DNA of 64,000 bases from Myxococcales bacterium (GCA_022561775.1 JADFQO010000005.1:1-64000), one strand, 5' to 3'. Positions 16,887 through 26,440 are shown, counted from the first letter of the stretch. Notes: generated by a model not told the origin, from the sequence alone. Numbers and translations: made by a program.

Positions 16887-18581
16887 ATGCACAGGTTCAC
16901 CACGGCTTGCACCGCGCTGGTTCTCGCAGCCTTGGGCAGCGTGTCGATCGCGGCGGGCTCCGGAGACGAGAAGACGCGCCGCGTCGATGCGTTGTTCAAG
17001 CACTGGGACCGGAGCGATTCTCCGGGTTGTTCGTTGGGAATCGTCCGGGAAGGCCGCCTGATCTACGAGCACGGCTACGGAATGGCAAATCTCGAACACG
17101 ACATCCCGATCACATCCGAGACGGTCTTTCGCATTGCCTCGACCTCCAAGCAGTTCACGGCCATGAGTCTGCTGTTGCTCGAGCAGGACAGCGCGCTGTC
17201 GCTCGATGATGACATCCGCAAGTACCTCCCCTATATGCCGGATTACGGCCGGCCAATTTCGATTCGCCACCTCGTGCAGCACTCGAGCGGCATCCGCGAT
17301 TACGAGGGAATCACGTCTCTACAGGGTGTCGCGGACGAGGATGCGTACATCCAGCAAGAGGTCCTGGAACTCCTGGCGCGTCAGAAAGCGCTCAACTTCG
17401 CGCCCGGCGAGCGTTTTCTCTACAGCAACTCCGGATACGTCCTGCTGGGCGAGATCGTCGCGCGGGTGAGTGGCAAGACACTCCGGCAGTTCGTCGACGA
17501 GCGCATCTTTCGCCCACTGGGTATGCGCGTCTCCTTGATCCGAGACGACCACACCGAGATGATCGAGAATCGCGCGAGCGGCTATGCACCGCTCGAAGAT
17601 GGCGGGTTCCGCAGCGCCGAATCGCACTTCGATCTGGTGGGCGACGGCAACGTGTTCACGACGGTGCGAGATCTCTACCGGTGGGATCAGAACTTCTACC
17701 ATCACAAGATCGGTGGAGAGAACGCGGCCGAGTCTCAACACGAGACCCTGGTACTCAACGACGGGCGAAACATCCCCTATGCCGCCGGGTTGGAAATCGG
17801 AGCCTACGGTGGGCTGCGCTTCGTGGCACACAGTGGTTCGTGGGTGGGATTCAAGGCCCAGTTGCTGCGCTTTCCGGAGCAGCGCTTCTCGGTCATTTGT
17901 CTCTGCAACGATGAGTCCGCGAATCCAACGGCGCTGGCTCTGCAGATCGCGGACCTCTATCTCGCAGACCAGTTCGAGACCACGCCCAAGCGGCCCGTCG
18001 TCGTCGCTCATCGCGACGAAGATCCGGCTGCACCCGCAGCCGAGTTCGCCGCGAAGGAGGGCCTGTATCGAGAACCCGTGACGCATGCCATCGCGAGGGT
18101 CACGGCGGGCGGCCCGGGGCTACTCGTCGACCAGGGCTGGGAACGGTCGGCATATGCACCCATCGGTCACGATATCTTCCGTTCGGCCGATCGAGATGTG
18201 GGATTCACAGCCGATCTGGTGTTTGCTGAAAAGAAGCGTGCGGCGCCCGAGCGATTTCAACTCGTGCAGTTCGCAGAACTGTCGCTGGACTTCGAAAGAA
18301 TCGACCCGTACTCGCCTTCACTCGACGAGCTCAAAGGATACACGGGGACCTATTACAGTGAAGAACTCGAGACCACGCACCGGGTCTACCTCGAAGACGG
18401 CCGCCTCTATCTAAAATACCGCCGGTCTCCGCAGACTCCGCTGCAACCGACGTTGAAGGATCAGTTCACGTTGAACGCGATGCGCGTCGAGTTCGAGCGC
18501 GAATCCCAGGGCGGCGTTTCGGGATACGGGATCTGGTACGACCGGGCCTGGAGCGTGCGCTTCGCCAGGCGCGACCCGTGA
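16887..18581 (+). CDS. Exported serine hydrolase, beta-lactamase/DD-peptidase fold (class C-like)
   Basis: 564 residues; ATG 16887 follows TGGAGG. Signal peptide MHRFTTACTALVLAALGSVS ends near AAG. Catalytic motifs of the AmpC/EstB/DD-peptidase group are present: Ser-x-x-Lys in ASTSKQFTAM (about residue 87), Tyr-x-Asn in FLYSNSGYVLLGE (about residue 180) and HSGSWVGF as the third motif (HxG instead of KTG). A C-terminal beta domain (about 150 residues) follows, as in penicillin-binding-protein-like esterases and D-aminopeptidases. Likely periplasmic peptidase or esterase acting on D-amino-acid peptides rather than a resistance enzyme. Confidence 0.87.
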   Translation: MHRFTTACTALVLAALGSVSIAAGSGDEKTRRVDALFKHWDRSDSPGCSLGIVREGRLIYEHGYGMANLEHDIPITSETVFRIASTSKQFTAMSLLLLEQDSALSLDDDIRKYLPYMPDYGRPISIRHLVQHSSGIRDYEGITSLQGVADEDAYIQQEVLELLARQKALNFAPGERFLYSNSGYVLLGEIVARVSGKTLRQFVDERIFRPLGMRVSLIRDDHTEMIENRASGYAPLEDGGFRSAESHFDLVGDGNVFTTVRDLYRWDQNFYHHKIGGENAAESQHETLVLNDGRNIPYAAGLEIGAYGGLRFVAHSGSWVGFKAQLLRFPEQRFSVICLCNDESANPTALALQIADLYLADQFETTPKRPVVVAHRDEDPAAPAAEFAAKEGLYREPVTHAIARVTAGGPGLLVDQGWERSAYAPIGHDIFRSADRDVGFTADLVFAEKKRAAPERFQLVQFAELSLDFERIDPYSPSLDELKGYTGTYYSEELETTHRVYLEDGRLYLKYRRSPQTPLQPTLKDQFTLNAMRVEFERESQGGVSGYGIWYDRAWSVRFARRDP

Positions 18582-18606
18582 GCTCACTCGGGGGCACCAC
18601 CAAACG

Positions 18607-19737
18607 ATGACCGCACTGATTCCGCGCACGCATTACGCGAGCCTGGCGGACTGCGTCTACTTGAACCAAGCCTCACTGGGCTTGCTGAGCCAAATCGCCG
18701 TCGAGGCGATGCACCGCTTCGTGGACGATGTCGCCCGTCATGGAAATCTGAACATGTCGGATGCCGATGAAGTGCGCTACTTCGACCAGCTCCGCGAACG
18801 AGCTGCCCAGTTGTTCCACGCGGACGCCGACCGGATCGCGATTCTCTCGAGCGCGAGCGAGTTACTCGGGCAGATCCCGCACCTCATTCCACCGATCGCC
18901 GGCCGCAAGATCCTGGCTGTGGCGACCGACTTTCCGGCGGTCACCCGCCCCTGGCTGCGCCTGGCTGCCAGCGGCGACTGCCAGGTGCAATTCGTCGAGG
19001 ACAATCCGGCAAGTGACTTGACAGCCGATCTCATTGCAGCGCTCGATCGGCAGACGGCACTCATCGCTGTCAGCTCCGTCCAATATGCAACCGGAACCCA
19101 ACTCGATGTTCCCCGGTTGCAAAGCGCTGCCAATCAAGCTGGAGCGCGGCTGGTGATCGATGCGACCCAGGCAGCCGGGGCGCTCGCGACGGACGCAGCC
19201 GCCTGGGATGTGGATGTCGTCGTTTCGAGCGGATACAAATGGCTCGGCGGCCATGGTGGCGTCGCGTTGGCTGTGGTGGCTCCGTCATTGCTCGAGCGCA
19301 TGCCCCCGCTGCCCGGTTGGATGGGAGCCCCGGATCCGTTCGATTTCGACGCGACGCGGGTTCTGCTGGCCGACGACGCGCGTCGCTACACGCAATCGAC
19401 GATGTCTTATGTTTCGATCGCTGCACTCACCGCGTCACTGGATCGGCTCTTGAGCCTGGGTGAAGCGCCGATCGAGGCGCACGCTCGCGGGCTGTCTTCG
19501 ATGCTGATCGAGAGGGTCAGCAAGAACGGTTGGCAACCCTTTCGCGACCTTTCTGATCGCGCAGCTTCGCCCCACATCGTCTCACTGATGCGGCCCGACC
19601 AGGAGCTGGAAGCAACCCAAGAGGCGCTGCGAACGGCGAACATCGTATGCAGCTCTCGCGGTGGGCGAGTGCGGGTTTCACTGGCTCCGTACAACGACGA
19701 ATCCGATATCGACTCCCTGGTGACAGCCCTCGGATAA
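18607..19737 (+). CDS. Class V (SufS/NifS-fold) PLP-dependent aminotransferase-like protein
   Basis: 376 residues, starting 25 bases after the hydrolase stop, probably co-transcribed. The fold-type I pattern is clear: N-terminal VYLNQASLG, VSSVQYATGTQLDV, the Asp of ARLVIDATQAAGAL pairing with the pyridine nitrogen, and the Schiff-base Lys in VVSSGYKWLGGHGGVA. It lacks the catalytic Cys loop expected of a true cysteine desulfurase in the C-terminal half, so an isopenicillin-N-epimerase-like or kynureninase-like lyase/epimerase is as likely. With the deacylase and hydrolase it may form an amino-acid catabolic unit. Confidence 0.83.
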   Translation: MTALIPRTHYASLADCVYLNQASLGLLSQIAVEAMHRFVDDVARHGNLNMSDADEVRYFDQLRERAAQLFHADADRIAILSSASELLGQIPHLIPPIAGRKILAVATDFPAVTRPWLRLAASGDCQVQFVEDNPASDLTADLIAALDRQTALIAVSSVQYATGTQLDVPRLQSAANQAGARLVIDATQAAGALATDAAAWDVDVVVSSGYKWLGGHGGVALAVVAPSLLERMPPLPGWMGAPDPFDFDATRVLLADDARRYTQSTMSYVSIAALTASLDRLLSLGEAPIEAHARGLSSMLIERVSKNGWQPFRDLSDRAASPHIVSLMRPDQELEATQEALRTANIVCSSRGGRVRVSLAPYNDESDIDSLVTALG

Positions 19738-20034
19738 CCCCCGCCTCGGAGAGACCCGTGACGGCGGCCATTTTGCCCGGAGGAGTGCCCGAGACAGACC
19801 GCTGTGCGGTGCATCTGATCGCGAAATCCAGCGCGTCCCCGAACCTCTCGACTGACGACTTACGCAGACCGGTCGCAGCCCAAGCGCAAACGCCCGGCAG
19901 CGCGACGGAAAGAACACGCATGAGTGCAACTCCGCGCCCAGATTTCGCTCAAGTTACGCGACAGATCCTTCCGATGTCTTCTAATGAATCCCGCGTTGCG
20001 TGGCAGGGGGCTGACGCACCTTTGGAGGTCACCC

Positions 20035-20964
20035 GTGGGACGAATGCGAAATGCGTGTCTTCTTGTTGCACGATTGCGAACAGCAGGTCTTCTTGTTGCG
20101 GTTGCGACCCTGATCGCGGCCCCGATCGGCGCCGAGGTCATCGACTTCGAGTATCCGGTCGCCACCAACGACTCGGGGCTGATGATCGGCGAAGAGTATG
20201 CGTACCTAGGGGCTCACTTCGCCCCCACCGATGACGGGGCCACGTGGGGCGGGATCGGGGCCGATGATCCGGGGGACTGGCAGATCGAGGGCACCGAGGG
20301 ATCGTCATTCCTGGGCTTCGATGGCGAAGCCTACGCCATGACATTGCATTTCGACACGCCCGTCGAGGGCTTCGAGTTCGACGTGACCCGCGCAGCGGGT
20401 AGCCCGCCGGCCGATTTCGACATGCTCATATTGGCGGGCTTCCTCGAAAACCTGATGGTGGGGTCGGCCGGCGTGTTCTTCGGCGGCGTGGACGAGTGGC
20501 AGACGCTCTCATTGACCGGCATGGTCGACCGCGTCGTCTGGTTCGGCACCGGCCCTGTCGGACATCGATTCGGCGTGGATAATCTGCGTTGGGACGGCCT
20601 CGCTCCGCCGACGCAGATGATGACAGTGGAGATCGACGTGCGTCCGGGCAGCGAGAAGAACCCAATCCGGCTTAGCAGCCGAGGCGTCGTACCCGTCGTC
20701 CTCTACGGCGAACCGGACTTCGCAGTCGAGGATGTTGTCATCGAAACCCTGGCCTTCGGACCGGGCCATGCCTATATGGCGCACGACAACGGCCCCCACT
20801 TTGACTACATCGACGGCGACGGCCTGCTCGACATGTTGATCCATCATCACGTAGCCGACACCGGGATCGCTCCGGATGCCTTCGAGGCTTGCCTCACGGG
20901 CGAGACCTACGGTGGGATGATGTTCAAGGGCTGCGATCGGGTCACCCCGGTATCTCGCCACTGA
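20035..20964 (+). CDS. Exported beta protein with IDVRPGS/calcium-like C-terminal module
   Basis: 309 residues from GTG 20035, which has GGAGG seven bases upstream; a second in-frame start is ATG 20044. Signal peptide RTAGLLVAVATLIAAPIGA. The N-terminal part (IDFEYPVATNDSGLMIGEEY) is a DUF-type beta sandwich seen in PEP-CTERM proteins. From about residue 203 it carries a widespread extracellular module: EIDVRPGSEKNPI, RGVVPVVLYG, LAFGPGHA, FDYIDGDGLLDMLIHH, CLTGETYGG, KGCDRV. The acidic DxDGDGxxD stretch looks like a calcium-binding loop. No PEP-CTERM tail, so probably secreted. Function unknown. Confidence 0.75.
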   Translation: MGRMRNACLLVARLRTAGLLVAVATLIAAPIGAEVIDFEYPVATNDSGLMIGEEYAYLGAHFAPTDDGATWGGIGADDPGDWQIEGTEGSSFLGFDGEAYAMTLHFDTPVEGFEFDVTRAAGSPPADFDMLILAGFLENLMVGSAGVFFGGVDEWQTLSLTGMVDRVVWFGTGPVGHRFGVDNLRWDGLAPPTQMMTVEIDVRPGSEKNPIRLSSRGVVPVVLYGEPDFAVEDVVIETLAFGPGHAYMAHDNGPHFDYIDGDGLLDMLIHHHVADTGIAPDAFEACLTGETYGGMMFKGCDRVTPVSRH

Positions 20965-21036
20965 GACCGTGGGGGGGGATGCCCTACCTGCTCCACGCAC
21001 TCGTGATCGCGCTGGTGCCGCGTTGGCCCCTCTACG

Positions 21037-23328
21037 TCACGTCGCGCGCACCGTGCGCGCGGGCCTAGCGCCCGAAGAGCCCGACGCGGATGCCTGGCGG
21101 AGCCTCTTCCGCCGCCAGGCCAGAGCCGCGAGCGCCGCGAACCCCGAGAGCTGCTGCAGCAGCGCGCCCGGCTCGGGGACCGTCCTGAAATGGATGAAGT
21201 TGATGTCCTCCCAGATCGTGATGAACTGCTCGATGGAGTCCCCGCTGGTCGTCACCTCCGAGCCCGAAAAATCGATTACACCGTTGTAGGTCTCGATCTC
21301 GAGCCCGTAGTCGGTGTCCGGCACGAGGTCGACGGCGGGCACGATCGTGCCGGGGTCGTCGATCGCGAGCTGCTCGATCACGACGTCCTGATCGGCGAAC
21401 TGGTCGATCAGGAAGAAGAGGATCCCGTCGCCGCAGGTGCCCCCGACGATGCATTCCGCCACCTTCTCGGTCAGGGTCCAGGTGACGGAGAGGTCGCTGT
21501 CGTTGGGCACGTTCGCACCGTCCACGGGCGCGGTGATGTCGAGATAGCCCTCGGGCTCCGTGAAGTTGAAGTCGACCGCCTTCGAATCCGTGCCATCGAT
21601 CGTCGTGATGTCAAACGTGTACACGGCGTTCGGAAATGCCGTGTCGAGATCTCCGGGGGTGCCGAATTCCTGGGAGAAGCAGAAGTCGTCCTCCTCCGGA
21701 TCCGACATGAGGTCGTACGGGGGATTGGGATTTCCTGTGAATGTGATCGTGGCGCCGGTGATGCCACCGCCCCCGACGCACGCTTCGAACTCGTACGGCA
21801 TCGAGACGAGCGCCCCGTCGTACCGGTCCACCAGCTTGAAGAGCTCGACGAACTCGATGTCCGCCGCCGTCGTGAACCCGATGACGTTGATGTCCTCGAA
21901 GGTCGCGAGCAGCTCGATCACGTCCCCGCCGTCCGTCGTCGCCGCAGGGTCGATCAGACCGTTGTACGTCTCGGCCTCGATCGTGTACTGGGTGCCCGCC
22001 TGCAGGACGGCCGCGTCCACCAGGTAGCCCGTGGCGCCGATCGCCAGCAGCTCCTCGACGACGTCCTCGCCGAATTGCGTCTCGTCCACGACGAAGAGCC
22101 CGATTCCCTCACCGCAGGTGCCCCCGGCGATGCAACTCCCCACCTTCTCGGTCAGGGTCCAGGTGACGCTGAGGTCGCTGTTCGAATCCACGCCGGTCGC
22201 ACCGTCCGCGGGTGCGGTGATGTCGAGATAGCCCTCGGGCTCGCTCGCATCGAAGTCCACGGACATCGTGTCGATGCCATCGACCGTCGTGATGATGAAG
22301 GTGTAGAGGCCGTTCGGGAATTCCGTGTCGAGGTCCGACAACGAGCCGAAGCTCGGGAAGATGCAGAACTCGCCGTAGCCCAGGTCGCTCAGCATTTCGA
22401 AACGGGGGCTGGGCGTCGTGGGCACGATGAGGATCGCGCCGGTGACGCCGACTCCCCCGACGCACGCCTCGAACTCGTACGGATCCACGGGATCCGGGAC
22501 TCCGTCGTCGCGGACCAGCACCTTGAAGAGCTCGACGAACTCGATGTCCGCCGCCGTCGTGATCGTGACCGCGTTGAGGTCCCCCCAGAGGCTGATCAGC
22601 TCGATCGCGTCCCCGCCGTCCGTCATCGCCCCAAAGTCGATTACGCCGTTGTATGTCGCGGCCTCGACCGTGTACAGGATGCCCGCCTGCAGGATGGCCG
22701 CGTCCACCACGAAGCCCGTGGCGTCGATCGCGAGCAGTTGCTGCACGATGTCCTCATCGGCCGCCTCTTCGATCACGAAGAAGGCGATCCCGTCCCCGCA
22801 GTCGCCCCCGGCGATGCATCCCGCCACCTTCTCGGTCAGGGTCCAGGTGACGCTGAGGTCGCTGTTCGAATCCACGCCGGTCGCACCGTCCACGGGTGCG
22901 GTGATGTCGAGATAGCCCTTGGGCTCGCTGGCCGAGAAGCTCACGGATTTCGAATCCGAGCCATCGACGGTGGTGATGCTGAACTCGTAAACGCCATTCG
23001 GGAAGTCCGTGTCGAGCGCCTCCGCGGAGACGAAACTCGAAGAGAGGCAGAACTCGCCGAAGCCCTCGGACAACAATGTTTCGTCTCGGGTGGGCTCGGT
23101 GGGAACCGTCACGGTGACGCCGGTGACGCCCCATCCTCCCACGCACGCCTCGAACTCGTACGGATTCGCGGGATCCGCGAAGGCTCCATCGATCCGCTCG
23201 ATGGCCTTGAAGAGCTCGACGTAATCGACGTTGTCCTGTGCCTCCGCCCGTTCGGGCGGCGCCAGAACGAGGGCCGCGGCCGCCATTAACATGCCAATCG
23301 TGCAGATCCCTTGGAACTTCGGAGCCAT
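21037..23328 (-). CDS. PEP-CTERM protein with three homologous Ig-like repeat modules
   Basis: 763 residues. ATG 23328 follows GGAGG-TCTGCGGC. Signal peptide GMLMAAAALVLAPPERAEA. The body is three homologous blocks of about 220 residues, each with VELFK, YEFEACVGG, GEFC, a D..FPNGVY turn, GYLDITAP.DGA, DLSVTWTLTEKV and GCIAGG/ECIVGG with a C-x4-C pair, and ETYNGVIDF. Blocks 1 and 2 are nearly identical at the DNA level around 22113-22207 and 22799-22891; block 3 is more diverged. The C-terminus RTVPEPGALLQQLSGFAALA plus RRKR is a PEP-CTERM signal. Predicted surface-anchored beta protein of unknown role. It is convergent with the preceding gene; the last codons carry a GCGCGCA/TGCGCGC hairpin (21044-21060). 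Confidence 0.82.
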   Translation of the reverse strand: MAPKFQGICTIGMLMAAAALVLAPPERAEAQDNVDYVELFKAIERIDGAFADPANPYEFEACVGGWGVTGVTVTVPTEPTRDETLLSEGFGEFCLSSSFVSAEALDTDFPNGVYEFSITTVDGSDSKSVSFSASEPKGYLDITAPVDGATGVDSNSDLSVTWTLTEKVAGCIAGGDCGDGIAFFVIEEAADEDIVQQLLAIDATGFVVDAAILQAGILYTVEAATYNGVIDFGAMTDGGDAIELISLWGDLNAVTITTAADIEFVELFKVLVRDDGVPDPVDPYEFEACVGGVGVTGAILIVPTTPSPRFEMLSDLGYGEFCIFPSFGSLSDLDTEFPNGLYTFIITTVDGIDTMSVDFDASEPEGYLDITAPADGATGVDSNSDLSVTWTLTEKVGSCIAGGTCGEGIGLFVVDETQFGEDVVEELLAIGATGYLVDAAVLQAGTQYTIEAETYNGLIDPAATTDGGDVIELLATFEDINVIGFTTAADIEFVELFKLVDRYDGALVSMPYEFEACVGGGGITGATITFTGNPNPPYDLMSDPEEDDFCFSQEFGTPGDLDTAFPNAVYTFDITTIDGTDSKAVDFNFTEPEGYLDITAPVDGANVPNDSDLSVTWTLTEKVAECIVGGTCGDGILFFLIDQFADQDVVIEQLAIDDPGTIVPAVDLVPDTDYGLEIETYNGVIDFSGSEVTTSGDSIEQFITIWEDINFIHFRTVPEPGALLQQLSGFAALAALAWRRKRLRQASASGSSGARPARTVRAT

Positions 23329-23885
23329 GCCGCAGACCTCCCGTGCCGCATTCGCGGTGGATTCGTGCTGTCGTGGGGATGCGTATCGGCCCCCCGGACA
23401 GGGAATGGAGAAAACAAGGCGCATTTTCGCCAGAGTCCGGTAAATCGTCTTTGGTCAAGCGTAACTTGAGTGGGTGCAAAACAACCCGCATCGGAAGAGG
23501 ACGACGAACTGCTCCGACCGGAGCGCGCAGCTCACCTGCTGGCTTCAGCAGCCAGATCTGCGAATCGAGGCCCTGAGCCACTTCCCGTGTCTCACGGGCG
23601 AGATCGACGGAGCCCTCTTCGAGGGATGTGCCAGCGTAGAGACGTTCGCGCCACCGGGCAGACAGCCCTAACCCGTCAATCGGTCAGTTTCACCAAGAAG
23701 TGTTCACCTCCTGGGGGCTCTCTTCCGTGAGTCGGGACGTTCTCCTCCCCCTCGGCGATGGCGAGGGGCCGCGTTTTACACCCCCCTTTCGGACATCGTT
23801 CGGTCTAGGGTACGGTGGAGGCGTTTCTGCAGCTCATTCAATCCGTGCAACGTCCACCAAGCCAATCTTCCGGGGGAACGAAACC
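23329..23885. other. Divergent intergenic region, no gene supported
   Basis: About 560 bases between the minus-strand PEP-CTERM gene and the plus-strand Yip1-like gene. Frames on both strands are open but have no family resemblance, start site or codon pattern. Only the ribosome site of the minus-strand gene (GGAGG near 23337-23341) is recognisable. Confidence 0.4.
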
Positions 23886-24434
23886 GTGGCTCGTATCCAG
23901 GACCGTATGATCCGCGCCGCCAAGTTGGACGCCCAGCTGTACGAGGAGGTAGAGGCCGATCGAGGGGCGATGCGTGAAGCCATGACCGTCGTGGTGTTGT
24001 CCGCGGTCGCAGCCGGGATCGGAAACGTCGCGAACGGAGGCCTGCTCGGAATCATCGTCGGCACGATCGGCGCTCTTGTTGGGTGGTATATCTGGGCCTT
24101 TCTCACCTATTTCATCGGAACGAGATTGCTGCCCGAGCCAGACACCAAAGCAGACCACGGGGAGCTGCTACGCACCATCGGGTTTTCCAGCGCACCCGGA
24201 TTGATTCGAGTCTTTGGGATCGTTCCAGGCTTCACCGAATTCGTGTTTGCTGTCGCGGGCGGCTGGATGTTAGTCGCGATGGTGATCGCGGTCAGACAAG
24301 CGCTTGACTATCAGAGCACTTGGCGAGCAATCGGCGTTTGCGTGATCGGATGGGTAGTTCAAGCCCTGATCCTGATGGCTGCCGTTTCGATATTCGGTTC
24401 TCCAGGTTCTCCAGGTTCTCCAGGTTCTCCATAG
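23886..24434 (+). CDS. Yip1-family integral membrane protein
   Basis: 182 residues from GTG 23886, chosen over earlier frames because the Yip1-like part starts at ARIQDRMIRAAKLDAQLYEE. Four or five hydrophobic helices follow (TVVVLSAVAAGIGNVA; GIIVGTIGALVGWYIWAFLT; FAVAGGWMLVAMVIAV; AIGVCVIGWVVQALILMAAV), with GFSSAPGLIRVFGI between, typical of bacterial Yip1 domain proteins of unknown function. The C-terminus is a perfect GSPGSPGSPGSP tail encoded by four 9-base repeats just before the stop. Confidence 0.75.
   Translation: MARIQDRMIRAAKLDAQLYEEVEADRGAMREAMTVVVLSAVAAGIGNVANGGLLGIIVGTIGALVGWYIWAFLTYFIGTRLLPEPDTKADHGELLRTIGFSSAPGLIRVFGIVPGFTEFVFAVAGGWMLVAMVIAVRQALDYQSTWRAIGVCVIGWVVQALILMAAVSIFGSPGSPGSPGSP
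24396..24431 (+). repeat. Four 9-base repeats (ggttctcca) at a gene 3' end
   Basis: Four identical units encode the GSP tail of the Yip1-like protein. Such a perfect short repeat is prone to slippage, changing tail length in steps of three residues without disturbing the frame. Confidence 0.9.
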
Positions 24435-24516
24435 AGAGAACATCGCTTCGATCGCCTTCCAGCCAAGCCACGAGACGCAGAAACCCAGTGCACAGGGCCT
24501 GCTCTCGTACGGTGGT

Positions 24517-25173
24517 CTACCGGCGGACGAACTCCGGGAGAGATCGGCCCATCAGGTCGCCTGTAGATCGCGTCTGCTGGTTCAGCTCGGCCAGCACCTG
24601 GTCGATCATGCGGTCCAGCTCGACGAAGTCTCTGCGGGGCTGCTCGTCGCCGCGCACCACCTCTCGGTGGAAAGCTGGACCGGGATGGACGTGCCGGATC
24701 ACGCCACGCTGGTCAATCAAGAAGCTCACCGAGGTCGCGCTACGGCGTCCGCCGTCGAGCCACCAGCGCCGCAGAACCGACCAGCCGCGGTCGATCGCGA
24801 TCGGAAAGTCGAAGCCCCGTTCCTGGGCCGCCTCTCGGATCTCGCTCGCTGTGATCGGTCGGTCGATCGGCTTCGCGTGATAGATGCCGATCACGATCAG
24901 ACCGCGACGCGCGTAGCGCGCATGAAACTCGTTTAGAGCCGGGGCGCTGCGCCTGCAGTAGGGGCAGGTGTCGGTCCACCAGCGAACCAGGACCACCTTG
25001 CCGCGCAGATCTTCGAGGCGGAGCGGTTCGGCGTCCAGCCATTCGACGCCCTCCCAGCCGGGGGCCTTGGTTCCGACGAGTTCGGCCCCCGCTGCCCCTT
25101 GGTCCGTGCCGGCGGCGAGCGCCGCAGAGCCGCTGAGCGCAGTCAGCACCACGATTGATGCAGCCCAGGTCAT
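24517..25173 (-). CDS. Exported thioredoxin-fold protein (TlpA/redoxin-like)
   Basis: 218 residues from ATG 25173, which has GGAAGG six bases upstream. Signal peptide MTWAASIVVLTALSGSAALA. The redoxin domain reads GTKAPGWEG, LEDLRGKVVLVRWWTDTCPYC (active-site Cys-Pro-Tyr-Cys) and VSFLIDQRGVIRHVHPGP, with the conserved cis-Pro region replaced by ATSVSFLID. A periplasmic thiol-disulfide exchanger for cytochrome or protein maturation, or a peroxiredoxin-like reductase, is expected. It is divergent from a glutaredoxin-domain gene and shares the dispersed element at 25263. Confidence 0.85.
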   Translation of the reverse strand: MTWAASIVVLTALSGSAALAAGTDQGAAGAELVGTKAPGWEGVEWLDAEPLRLEDLRGKVVLVRWWTDTCPYCRRSAPALNEFHARYARRGLIVIGIYHAKPIDRPITASEIREAAQERGFDFPIAIDRGWSVLRRWWLDGGRRSATSVSFLIDQRGVIRHVHPGPAFHREVVRGDEQPRRDFVELDRMIDQVLAELNQQTRSTGDLMGRSLPEFVRR

Positions 25174-25262
25174 TGAAGCCTTCCCGACATGGGGCGGTTT
25201 CGCGGCGCAGCTTCGCTGCGCTGCGCAGGAGAGCAAGGCTCGCCCGCGCCCCCATTCAAATT

Positions 25263-25320
25263 CAGCTTAACCGAATGCGAATTATCGGTCATTACCAATA
25301 CGCAGCTTGTTTTTCCTATC
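25263..25320. repeat. Dispersed intergenic element, copy 2
   Basis: CAGCTTAACCGAATGCGA, then TTATCGG, CATTACC and CTTGT, collinear with the copy at 6598-6655 with about four bases in five identical. It lies about 90 bases upstream of the TlpA-like gene and 110 bases upstream of the glutaredoxin-domain gene. Confidence 0.5.
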
Positions 25321-25430
25321 ACCGATCTACGACGCGGCGCGGGCGCGGGCTACAGCGTCCAAGTTGCACAGTAACTGCCGCTCTCACCGAGCCAGTTCAG
25401 CATTGCTGCAATTATGCCGATCTAGCCCGT

Positions 25431-25994
25431 ATGCGCAGGCCTCCCCGCTCGATCGCATCCGCGCGTGCTCAACGCGGGTCGCAGCGCAACACCTTCCGGG
25501 TCGCGTGTGTCTTCCTCGCGGCTCTCGCGTTCAGCGCCAGTGACCTGGGCGCCGAAGAACGACGCGTCTACTACAAGTACACCGACGACGCCGGCCTGCT
25601 GCACATCGTCCAGAGCCTCGACCGGGTTCCGACGCAGTACCGCAACCAGATCGGCGAGATCGCGCTCGAAGGCGAGCCCCTGTGGACGAAGAGCACAGCC
25701 CAGATGCCGGCGCTGCGGCCGCGCGAGGAATTTACGCCTGTCAAGCGGCGCGCCCTGGAGCGCAATTCGGGCGTCGTTCTCTACTACGCCGAGTGGTGCG
25801 GATACTGCAAGAAGGCCCGACGCTGGCTCGACGAGCGTAACGTCGTCTACGACTTGCGCGACATCGATGTACCGCGCTACGGCGAAGAGCTGAAGGAAGT
25901 CTCGGGGAGCAGGAGCATCCCCGTGCTCAGTGTCGACGGCGAGATCGTTCGCGGCTTCAAGCCCACGGCGTACGAGAGAGCGCTAGGCAGTTAG
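25431..25994 (+). CDS. Exported DUF4124-like plus glutaredoxin-domain protein
   Basis: 187 residues from ATG 25431. A basic N-terminus and hydrophobic stretch (VACVFLAALAFSASDLGA) form the signal. The next part, RVYYKYTDDAGLLHIVQSLD, resembles the short DUF4124 domain common in exported proteobacterial proteins. The C-terminal half is a glutaredoxin: VVLYYAEWCGYCKKARRWLD with a CGYC active site, then SRSIPVLSVDG containing the cis-Pro. It probably reduces or shuffles disulfides in the periplasm, paired with the divergent TlpA-like protein. Confidence 0.83.
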   Translation: MRRPPRSIASARAQRGSQRNTFRVACVFLAALAFSASDLGAEERRVYYKYTDDAGLLHIVQSLDRVPTQYRNQIGEIALEGEPLWTKSTAQMPALRPREEFTPVKRRALERNSGVVLYYAEWCGYCKKARRWLDERNVVYDLRDIDVPRYGEELKEVSGSRSIPVLSVDGEIVRGFKPTAYERALGS

Positions 25995-26153
25995 GCGCAC
26001 GCCAGCCCCGGCGCTTCGCACGAGAGGCGGCCCTGACTCGGACCCTCCCAGAGCCGGAGCGGGCGTGTCCGTGTCGATGATTGGACCGATGCTCTAGGCG
26101 AGGTGCTCGAATCCAGCATTCGAGTAGCGCAGCGTGCAAGCGCGAGTGGGTCA

Positions 26154-26369
26154 CTACCTGTTCCGGGTCCTCTGGAACCCCCGTATCGCCCACCCAATTC
26201 CCCAGATGGGTACAAAGCCCACGGCAAAGGAAATGGCGACGCGCTCTAGAATCTCGACATTCTGCCCTCTGGGCTTACCGGTCGCATCCTCCCAAGTCAG
26301 GTGTACAAGGATCGAGACGATCACCCCGGATAGGATGGCGATCCTGCGCGTGCCTCGTTTGATATTCAT
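26154..26369 (-). CDS. Small two-helix membrane protein
   Basis: 71 residues: a basic N-terminus (MNIKRGTRR), helix IAILSGVIVSILVHLTW, a polar loop, helix VAISFAVGFVPIWGIGWAIR, basic tail. A weak GCGAGG site precedes ATG 26369. No family recognised. Reality is supported by the clean inside-out charge pattern and its isolated position; it remains hypothetical. Confidence 0.45.
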   Translation of the reverse strand: MNIKRGTRRIAILSGVIVSILVHLTWEDATGKPRGQNVEILERVAISFAVGFVPIWGIGWAIRGFQRTRNR

Positions 26370-26440
26370 TACGCTGACCTCGCCTGAAATATTGGGCCCA
26401 GATCGAAACTGCTAAAATCCAAACGGGGGAGATCTGAACC

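Noticed and set aside
21190-23289. Long plus-strand frame opposite the three-module PEP-CTERM protein
   Set aside because: It is low complexity, rich in Asp/Arg/Val, and a mirror of the repeats; the minus-strand reading has signal peptide and PEP-CTERM tail.
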